Program-made: the position numbers and the translations under genes
Source of the DNA: Anaerolineaceae bacterium
GTDB taxonomy: Bacteria > Chloroflexota > Anaerolineae > Anaerolineales > Anaerolineaceae
Direction: 5' to 3'
Length of the DNA stretch: 17,201 nucleotides
Assembly (NCBI GenBank): GCA_028714615.1
Contig: JAQTMA010000076.1
Location: forward strand, 1 to 17,201
Shown: positions 8,333 to 14,000 of the stretch, piece by piece
Numbering within the stretch: the stretch's first letter is position 1
Layout of the letters: the number at the start of each line of letters is the position of its first letter
Notes under the pieces: model-generated
The model's input: the letters and a program-made list of their open reading frames with translations, nothing else
The model's database searches: none
Told to the model about the DNA's origin: nothing

Positions 8333-9358
8333 ATGATTGAGCAGCCCAACCGCCTGGTGAATCCTGAGCCAAAACCGGACGATCGCCTGGATCAGGCCCT
8401 ACGTCCCCATCGCCTGGGCGATCTCATCGGTCAGGACCAGGTCAAGGAAAACCTCTCGATTCTGATCGACGCTGCCCGCCACCGTAACGAACCGCTGGAC
8501 CACGTGCTTTTCTACGGTCCTCCCGGCCTGGGAAAGACCACCCTGGCTCACGTTCTGGCCAACGAGATGGGAGTCAACATCAAGATAACCGCCGGACCTG
8601 CGATCGAGCGCGCCGGCGACCTGGCAGCGATTCTGACCAACCTTCGAGCAAGCGACGTCCTGTTTATCGACGAAATCCACCGGTTGGGACGGGCGGTCGA
8701 GGAAGTCCTCTACCCTGCCATGGAAGATTATGCCCTGGATATCATCATCGGTAAAGGACCTTCCGCCCGCTCGATCCGCCTCAAGCTGCCGCGCTTTACG
8801 GTTATCGGAGCCACGACCCGCCTGGCATTGGTCACAGCGCCCCTGCGCGCACGCTTCGGGGCAGTATATCGCCTGGATTTCTACGATTTGAAAGCGATGT
8901 GCTCTATCGTGTCTCGCGGAGCCCGATTATTGGGAGTGGAGACGGACCTGGACGGGGTGTCCGAGATTGCCCAGCGGGCCCGGGGAACACCGCGGGTGGG
9001 ATTGCGCCTGCTGCGCCGGGTGCGTGATTTTGCCCAGGTGCGTGCACAGGGAACGATCACCAAAAACGTAGCCGAGGAAGCCTTAAATCTGCTGAATGTT
9101 GACCTGCTTGGTTTGGACGATGTCGACCGGCGGGTTCTGTTGACGGTTATTGAAAAATACAACGGCGGTCCGGTCGGTCTGAACACCATCGCTGCATCGA
9201 TCAGCGAAGAACCCGACACGATCATGGACGTGGTCGAGCCCTATCTGCTCCAATTGGGTTTTCTAGACAGAACCCCCCAAGGGCGGATCGCTACCCAGCG
9301 CGCTTACGAGCATCTGGGGATTCCCCATGAAAATGGGCAGCAACCAAGGTTAATATAA
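8333..9358 (+). CDS. ruvB: Holliday junction branch migration ATPase RuvB
   Basis: This 341-residue AAA+ motor, with RuvA, drives branch migration at Holliday junctions. Walker A is GPPGLGKTT (62-70), Walker B is LFIDEIH (110-116), sensor 1 is GATTR (159-163), and GPSARSIRL (142-150) and the [10 protein letters not shown] segment (124-133) are RuvB signatures. The arginine-finger region is APLRARFG (169-176) and sensor 2 is [12 protein letters not shown] (218-229). The C-terminal winged helix ends with [17 protein letters not shown] (302-318). I start at the ATG at 8333, which gives normal family length; a TTG at 8288 would add 15 residues across the promoter. Neither ruvA nor ruvC is in the window. 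There is no Shine-Dalgarno site, so the mRNA is likely leaderless. Confidence 0.97.
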   Translation: MIEQPNRLVNPEPKPDDRLDQALRPHRLGDLIGQDQVKENLSILIDAARHRNEPLDHVLFYGPPGLGKTTLAHVLANEMGVNIKITAGPAIERAGDLAAILTNLRASDVLFIDEIHRLGRAVEEVLYPAMEDYALDIIIGKGPSARSIRLKLPRFTVIGATTRLALVTAPLRARFGAVYRLDFYDLKAMCSIVSRGARLLGVETDLDGVSEIAQRARGTPRVGLRLLRRVRDFAQVRAQGTITKNVAEEALNLLNVDLLGLDDVDRRVLLTVIEKYNGGPVGLNTIAASISEEPDTIMDVVEPYLLQLGFLDRTPQGRIATQRAYEHLGIPHENGQQPRLI

Positions 9359-9369
9359 GGGACAGGTCA

Positions 9370-9384
9370 AGAAGGCAACAAGGT
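9370..9384 (-). repeat. Isolated inverted copy of the 8-bp repeat unit
   Basis: AAGAAGGCAACAAGG, just after ruvB, is the reverse complement of CCTTGTTGCCTTCTT. It matches two adjacent units of the array at 9451-9562 in opposite orientation. It places the hairpin at 9398-9435 between oppositely oriented repeats. Confidence 0.5.
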
Positions 9385-9388
9385 GACC

Positions 9389-9457
9389 CCCTCCCTGCCT
9401 CCCCCAAATTTTGTAGGACAAAAATTTAGGGGAGGAGCCCGACACCCTCCCTGCCTC
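9389..9457. repeat. 13-bp direct repeats flanking a hairpin
   Basis: CCCTCCCTGCCTC occurs exactly at 9389-9401 and again at 9445-9457, bracketing the long hairpin. The copies could be duplicated target sequence left by insertion of the hairpin, or parts of a dispersed repeat. Confidence 0.6.
9398..9435. repeat. Long near-perfect hairpin between ruvB and queA
   Basis: The left arm 9398-9414 pairs with 9418-9435: CCTCCCC with GGGGAGG and AAATTTTGT with ACAAAAATTT, with one C/A mismatch and one extra A, around a three-base loop (AGG). It could end ruvB transcription on either strand, but the run of T expected after a terminator is absent, so a REP-like palindrome is also possible. Confidence 0.7.
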
Positions 9458-9562
9458 ATTGCCTAATAACCTCATTTCCTCATTGCCTTATTGCCTTGTT
9501 GCCTTATTGCCTTGTTGCCTCATTGCCTTATCGCCTCGTTGCCTTTTTGCCCCATTGACTTC
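9451..9562 (+). repeat. Fourteen-unit degenerate 8-bp tandem repeat, consensus TTGCCTYR
   Basis: Read in strict steps of eight from 9451, the units are CTGCCTCA, TTGCCTAA, TAACCTCA, TTTCCTCA, TTGCCTTA, TTGCCTTG, TTGCCTTA, TTGCCTTG, TTGCCTCA, TTGCCTTA, TCGCCTCG, TTGCCTTT, TTGCCCCA and TTGACTTC. The phase is kept without a single insertion over 112 bp. The array ends two bases before the queA ATG. It fills the rest of the 206-bp ruvB-queA spacer and contains no ribosome site or clear promoter. Confidence 0.93.
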
Positions 9563-9564
9563 TC

Positions 9565-10587
9565 ATGCATACTTCTGATTTCGATTATGACCTGCCTCCC
9601 GAACGGATCGCTCAAACGCCGGTGGAACCGCGGCATGCCTCTCGTCTACTTGTCTTGCACCGCGAAAGCGGTGCACTCGAGCACACCACATTCTGGGAGC
9701 TTGGGCGCTTCCTGAAGCCGGGTGATGTGCTGGTCTTGAATCAGACCCGGGTGATTCCCGCCCGGCTGTTTGCCCGGAAGATTCCTTCAGGTGGACGGGT
9801 TGAGCTGCTGCTCCTCCGGCGCATCGACGCAACCTTATGGGAAGCTTTGGTCGGAGGAAAGGGGATGGACCCGGGCCGTTCCGTGCAAATTGAGAATGGA
9901 CCGGTCGCACAAATCGTGGCAAATCTGGAGGGCTCGCGACGTATGGTCCGTTTTGCCGAGCCGGTAGAAGGTCTCCTGGATCGCATCGGTCAAATGCCGC
10001 TCCCGCCCTATATTCACGAACGCCTGGCTGATCCGGAGCGATACCAGACGGTTTACGCGCGTGAGCCGGGTTCGGCTGCGGCGCCGACTGCCGGGCTACA
10101 CTTCACCCCCGCGCTGCTCGCTCGCCTGGAAGATGATGGGGTGCGGCTTGCTCGCGTTACCCTGCATGTCGGCTTAGATACTTTTGCCCCGGTCACTGAA
10201 CAAGACCCACTCGAACACAGGATACATACCGAATGGTGTGAGGTCACCCCACAAGCAGCCATTGAAATCAATCGGGCCCATCAAGAAGGCGGGAAAATAA
10301 TTGCCGTGGGGACAACCAGCGTGCGCACCCTGGAGTCGGCCGCCCGCCTGGCCGCGCCCGGCAGCGGGATTGCACCGTTTAGCGGACCGACCGGGTTGTT
10401 CATCCTGCCTGGGTTCACTTTCCAGGCGGTTGAGGGTCTGGTGACCAACTTTCACCTGCCCCGTTCGACGCTCCTCATGCTGGTCAGCGCCTTCGCCGGA
10501 CGGGATAAGATCCTCAACGCGTACGAAACCGCCAAACAAGAGGGTTACCGGTTTTTCTCCTTTGGCGACGCCATGCTGATTCTATAG
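9565..10587 (+). CDS. queA: S-adenosylmethionine:tRNA ribosyltransferase-isomerase
   Basis: This 340-residue enzyme transfers and rearranges the ribosyl part of S-adenosylmethionine onto preQ1-modified tRNA, the penultimate step of queuosine synthesis. The N-terminus DFDYDLPPERIAQTP (5-19) followed by ASRLLVL (25-31), NQTRVIPARL (59-68), the PLPPYIHE segment (145-152), AAAPTAGLHFT (171-181), HVGLDTF (201-207), GTTSVRTLES (249-258) and NFHLPRSTLLMLVSAF near the C-terminus are all QueA signatures. Length is normal. The ATG at 9565 gives the expected N-terminus, but no Shine-Dalgarno site precedes it because the 8-bp repeat array runs to within two bases. It may be read from the ruvB transcript. 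No other queuosine gene is in the window. Confidence 0.96.
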   Translation: MHTSDFDYDLPPERIAQTPVEPRHASRLLVLHRESGALEHTTFWELGRFLKPGDVLVLNQTRVIPARLFARKIPSGGRVELLLLRRIDATLWEALVGGKGMDPGRSVQIENGPVAQIVANLEGSRRMVRFAEPVEGLLDRIGQMPLPPYIHERLADPERYQTVYAREPGSAAAPTAGLHFTPALLARLEDDGVRLARVTLHVGLDTFAPVTEQDPLEHRIHTEWCEVTPQAAIEINRAHQEGGKIIAVGTTSVRTLESAARLAAPGSGIAPFSGPTGLFILPGFTFQAVEGLVTNFHLPRSTLLMLVSAFAGRDKILNAYETAKQEGYRFFSFGDAMLIL

Positions 10588-10627
10588 ATGGGATGCGTCG
10601 TCGTAGTGCCTCAAGCTTAGCCCATGG

Positions 10628-10633
10628 TATAAT
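10628..10633 (+). promoter_or_regulatory. Extended -10 box for the CpXC gene
   Basis: ATGGTATAAT contains a perfect TATAAT preceded by TGG, 38 bp before the start codon. It is followed by T/A-rich leader sequence and a weak purine-rich ribosome site, GAGAGAGA (10660-10667). Confidence 0.65.
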
Positions 10634-10671
10634 TTTTTTTATAAAATCTATCAATAATTGAGAGAGAACTT

Positions 10672-12036
10672 ATGCCACCTACTCGCACTTTTTGTCCTCG
10701 CTGCAAACAACCGATCACGGCCGAAATCAATCAACTTTTTGACGTCAATCTAGATCCAGAAGCCAAGCAACGCTTGCTTTCTGGGAGTTTTAATATCGCC
10801 CGCTGCCCGAATTGCGGTTTCGAAGGCCCGATCTCCAGTCCTATCGTCTATCACGACCCAAATAAAGAATTGCTCCTCACCTATTTTCCACCCGACTTGG
10901 GCTTGCCCGTCAATGAGCAAGAACGAATGATTGGTCCGTTGATCCGCCAGGCGGTCGATCGCCTGCCAAACGAGAAGCGCAAAGGATACCTGTTGCGTCC
11001 TCAGAGCATGCTGACCATGCAAACTATGATCGAGCGGATCCTGGAAGCCGATGGCATCACCAAGGATATGATCCAGGCGCAGCAGCAACGCTTGAGCCTG
11101 CTTCAGCGCCTGATGGCCGCCGCACCCGACACCCGCCTGGAGATGGTCAACCAGGAAGGCGAATTCATGGACGAGAGCTTCTTCGCACTGCTCTCGCGCC
11201 TGATCGAAGCTTCACTGGCCAGTAACGATGAAAAATCTGCCAACCAGTTGATGGAGGTACAAAATCAAGTATTACCGCTGACCCCGGTGGGTAAACGCTT
11301 GCAACGTCAGGCTGAAGAGACTCAGGCCGCTGCAAAATCGCTCCAAGAAGCCAGCCAGAAAGGGCTGACCCGAGAAAGCCTGCTAACCCTGATCATTGCT
11401 GCTCCGAACGAAGATCGGTTGCAGGCCCTGGTGGGCATGGCCCGTGGCGGGATCGATTATCAGTTCTTTCAGTTACTTACCGAGCGTATCGATAGAGCCA
11501 AGGGCGAGGAGAAAAAGAAACTGGGGACTTTACGGGAGCAGCTCACCCAGATCACCCAACAGATTGATGCGGAGGTGAAAATCCAGGTCGATGGCGCCCG
11601 CAAACTGATCGAAGCACTGGTAAAGACCGATGCCATAGAACAGAACATACAACGGGTAATGCCGGCTGTAAATGATCTCTTTATCGAAGTATTGCGGACG
11701 GAAATTGACCAGGCGCGCCAAAAGAATGACCAACCGCGTTTGCAAAAGCTTGAACAGATCGCCAAAGTAATCCAAACGGTCAGCGCCCCACCCCCTGGTG
11801 TGGCATTAATCGAAGAGCTCATTGGCGCGAAAACTGAGCAGGAGCGCGAGAAGATGCTTGATCATCATCGGGATGAGATCACTCCCGAGTTTCTGGATAC
11901 GTTCAATAACCTGATCATGCAAATCGAGGGACAGCCCTCGCCGAGCAACGATGACAAAGCCCTGGTAGAACAGATTCAAAGCGCTTACAGGGCTGCTCTG
12001 CGGTTTTCCATGCAAACAAACCTAAAGAAAGCCTAG
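10672..12036 (+). CDS. CpXC zinc-ribbon protein with long helical C-terminal region
   Basis: This 454-residue protein matches the CpXC domain family. Two CPxC knuckles, CPRC (8-11) and CPNC (45-48), should bind one metal ion, and the family segment continues with LLLTYFPP (67-74). After about residue 110 the sequence is strongly helical and rich in Gln, Glu and Lys, with coiled-coil character near 205-230 and 280-310. No membrane helix or enzyme motif is visible. CpXC proteins have no assigned biochemical role; a scaffolding or nucleic-acid/protein-binding function would fit but is inference. The gene has its own extended -10 promoter and ends at a bidirectional terminator facing the FHA regulator gene. 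Confidence 0.8.
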   Translation: MPPTRTFCPRCKQPITAEINQLFDVNLDPEAKQRLLSGSFNIARCPNCGFEGPISSPIVYHDPNKELLLTYFPPDLGLPVNEQERMIGPLIRQAVDRLPNEKRKGYLLRPQSMLTMQTMIERILEADGITKDMIQAQQQRLSLLQRLMAAAPDTRLEMVNQEGEFMDESFFALLSRLIEASLASNDEKSANQLMEVQNQVLPLTPVGKRLQRQAEETQAAAKSLQEASQKGLTRESLLTLIIAAPNEDRLQALVGMARGGIDYQFFQLLTERIDRAKGEEKKKLGTLREQLTQITQQIDAEVKIQVDGARKLIEALVKTDAIEQNIQRVMPAVNDLFIEVLRTEIDQARQKNDQPRLQKLEQIAKVIQTVSAPPPGVALIEELIGAKTEQEREKMLDHHRDEITPEFLDTFNNLIMQIEGQPSPSNDDKALVEQIQSAYRAALRFSMQTNLKKA

Positions 12037-12042
12037 AACCGA

Positions 12043-12095
12043 AGCGAAATAAAAATGCCTGGCGACTTGAACTGCCAGGCATTTTTTATTTCGCT
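12043..12095. terminator. Bidirectional intrinsic terminator between CpXC and FHA genes
   Basis: The left arm 12043-12063 pairs with 12074-12095 over 21 bp with one bulged T. The core stem is GCCTGGC/GCCAGGC with a ten-base loop, flanked by an A-run on the left and a T-run on the right. It can therefore end transcripts from both convergent genes. Confidence 0.93.
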
Positions 12096-12099
12096 ATGG

Positions 12100-12765
12100 T
12101 TATGCTAACGGGTTTTCCAGGCGGAGGCCATGCCCGCGGATTGTGATGATATACTCGTGGGTCGGGTCGAGGGTCGAAAGCCGGTCGCGCAAACGGCGAA
12201 CCAGTGCATCCAGTGCTTGTTCCGAGACGCCTTGAGCGTTTTGATCTGACCAAATCGCGTCGATCAAGTGTTCACGTGAGACAACCCGGTCGGGCTGATC
12301 GTAGAGAACCTGCAATAGCCGGAATTGCGGAACAGAGAGGGAGGGGGTGACTTCCTGGTTGCCGATCCATACTCGTCGCGACCGGCTTTCAAGCCGTAAC
12401 CGGTGGGCAGGTTCTGGAAATTGCCGGTCGCTCGCTTCCAGGGGCATGGTCGCATCGGAACTGAGATACACGAAGCTCTGAACAACCGCAACCTGGATTG
12501 CATCGCCATCCCGGAGGACGACCGGCTCGTCGAGGCGTAAGCCGTTGCAATGTGTGCCATTTTTACTCCCCAGGTCTTCCAGAATGATCCCGTCGGGGGC
12601 AGGCATCAATCGAGCATGGTAGCGGGAAACTTGCCGGTCTGGAATGATGATCTCGCAAGATGGGTCGCGGCCAACCACCAGGGTTTGGGTGATCATCCAG
12701 CGCTGCCCGTTCAATGGACCTGCCTGGCCGATAAGAACGGGGAATTCGTTACCGTTGTGCTCCAT
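12100..12765 (-). CDS. FHA domain fused to OmpR/PhoB-type winged-helix DNA-binding domain
   Basis: This 221-residue putative phosphothreonine-responsive transcription regulator has an N-terminal FHA domain (about 10-100) with all key residues: Gly32-Arg33, SRYH (47-50) and SKNGT (67-71) with Asn74. A linker (105-122) leads to a C-terminal winged helix (about 122-218) of the OmpR/PhoB type, with LSVPQFRLLQVL (143-154), SREHLIDAIW (163-172), the recognition helix around 180-196 and the wing IITIRGHGLRL (206-216). There is no receiver domain, so input is probably binding of a phosphorylated partner rather than a histidine kinase. The order is the reverse of mycobacterial EmbR, where FHA is C-terminal. 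GGAAGGA lies six bases before the ATG. It diverges from a Ser/Thr kinase gene, its most likely partner. Confidence 0.88.
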   Translation of the reverse strand: MEHNGNEFPVLIGQAGPLNGQRWMITQTLVVGRDPSCEIIIPDRQVSRYHARLMPAPDGIILEDLGSKNGTHCNGLRLDEPVVLRDGDAIQVAVVQSFVYLSSDATMPLEASDRQFPEPAHRLRLESRSRRVWIGNQEVTPSLSVPQFRLLQVLYDQPDRVVSREHLIDAIWSDQNAQGVSEQALDALVRRLRDRLSTLDPTHEYIITIRGHGLRLENPLA

Positions 12766-12832
12766 CGCACGTCCTTCCGTTTCCAGGCTGTCTTTTGACC
12801 GTTCCGACCAATCGGGATTTTACCTCTCGGGG

Positions 12833-12838
12833 TATAAT
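12833..12838 (+). promoter_or_regulatory. -10 box in the divergent FHA/kinase region
   Basis: GGGGTATAAT on the + strand points toward the kinase gene and would give a leader of about 120 bases. The same A/T-rich stretch read on the minus strand has TATATT, 18 bp after TTGTAC, which could serve the FHA gene. Both genes may thus share overlapping divergent promoters. Otherwise the 196-bp spacer shows nothing I can name. Confidence 0.5.
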
Positions 12839-12961
12839 ATAGCAGAAAAGATGGTTTTTGTACAATGCCAACCCTACGGTCGTTAATTAGTCGGCCAAAC
12901 GCCGAAATCTATGAATGGGGGAAGGCATTATTCGTGATATTGTTTTTTCTGGACACGTGCC

Positions 12962-13945
12962 ATGCCAATCCCGATTAAAACCGGGGAAGTACTGCGCGGC
13001 CGTTACAAAATCCGGCGGATCATCGGCCAGGGTGGAATGGGTTGCATCTACCTGGCAGATGACCTGCGCCTGGACGGACGACAGTGTGCCCTAAAAGAGG
13101 TTGAGAATGACCGGACGATGCCGCCCGAATTGGTCCGCCAGGCGCGTGATCAATTCATGCGCGAAGCAACTGTCCTGGCGCGCTTAGACCATCCCAACCT
13201 CCCCAAAGTATCCGATTTCTTCTCAATCGGCGGGCGCGATTACCTGGTGATGGACTTTGTGCCGGGGAAAGATCTGCGCACCTTGATGGTGGAGGCGCGC
13301 CAGTCGAACACATTCCTGGCCGAAGCCGACGTACTAAGCTGGGCCAACCAACTCGCGGACGCCCTGAGCTATCTCCACGTTCAGGACCCTCCCATCCTCC
13401 ATCGCGACATCAAACCCAGTAATCTGAAACTGACCCCCAGCGGCCTTTTGAAATTGGTAGATTTCGGTCTGGTCAAATTGCTGGCGCCTGGTGAAGTGAC
13501 CATAACCGTCATGCAAGGCCAGGGTACTGCATTGTATACTCCCATTGAACAGTACGGCGGTGATAGCGGCCATACGGGCGTGCAGAGCGATATTTTTGCT
13601 TTCGGCGCCACCCTGTATCACTTGCTGACCAACACCCCTCCCATCAATGCGCGCGAGCGCTTCCTCAGCCCCGAGAGCCTGCTCGCCCCTCGGCAAATCA
13701 ACCCCGATATCAGTCCACGGACTGAACGTGCTATTTTATGGGCGATGAGCCTGCATCCAAACGAACGACCGGCGACAATCGAAGCCTTCCGGCAGGCGTT
13801 GCTTGGCGACCGCATACCCCCAGCGCGTTCAACTCCCCACAAACCTACCCTGAGAACGACTCTACAATCCTATCCGGAACGGGTCTTGCTCATGGTCTCA
13901 GCCGGCCTGGCAGCGATTGGTTTGATCGCCAGCCTGGTACGTTAA
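12962..13945 (+). CDS. Membrane-tethered eukaryotic-type Ser/Thr protein kinase
   Basis: This 327-residue Hanks-type kinase has the glycine loop GQGGMGCIY (22-30), catalytic Lys45 in CALKEV, and Glu68. The catalytic loop is HRDIKPSN (147-154), DFG is at 167-169, and a QGTALYTPIEQYGG activation/P+1 region spans 187-200. VQSDIFAFGATLYHLL (207-222) carries the structural Asp. After a Pro/Thr-rich linker (285-300) one hydrophobic helix (307-326) ends the protein, so there is a membrane anchor but no outside sensor domain such as PASTA. It diverges from the FHA-winged-helix gene, whose FHA domain may read its phosphorylation. The ATG at 12962 has no convincing ribosome site; the frame is closed by a stop at 12935-12937, so no longer start is available. 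It is probably active, as all catalytic residues are present. Confidence 0.93.
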   Translation: MPIPIKTGEVLRGRYKIRRIIGQGGMGCIYLADDLRLDGRQCALKEVENDRTMPPELVRQARDQFMREATVLARLDHPNLPKVSDFFSIGGRDYLVMDFVPGKDLRTLMVEARQSNTFLAEADVLSWANQLADALSYLHVQDPPILHRDIKPSNLKLTPSGLLKLVDFGLVKLLAPGEVTITVMQGQGTALYTPIEQYGGDSGHTGVQSDIFAFGATLYHLLTNTPPINARERFLSPESLLAPRQINPDISPRTERAILWAMSLHPNERPATIEAFRQALLGDRIPPARSTPHKPTLRTTLQSYPERVLLMVSAGLAAIGLIASLVR

Positions 13946-13955
13946 TCCCGCTGAC

Positions 13956-13996
13956 ACATTAACATAATCGCTCCAGTGGGGCGATTATGTTAATGT
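13956..13996. terminator. Bidirectional intrinsic terminator between the kinase and GH3-like genes
   Basis: ACATTAACATAATCGC (13956-13971) and GCGATTATGTTAATGT (13981-13996) form a perfect 16-bp stem with a nine-base loop. It sits eleven bases after the kinase stop and five bases before the convergent GH3-like stop. The arms are A/T-rich and the flanking T-run is short. Confidence 0.8.
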
Positions 13997-14000
13997 TTTC

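Noticed and set aside
9451..9562. CRISPR-like array
   Set aside because: Units are 8 bp with no spacers and no cas genes are nearby; it is a simple tandem repeat.
9491..9715. 74-residue open frame starting inside the tandem repeat
   Set aside because: Its first half is the translated 8-bp repeat and its second half is out of frame with queA; no ribosome site.
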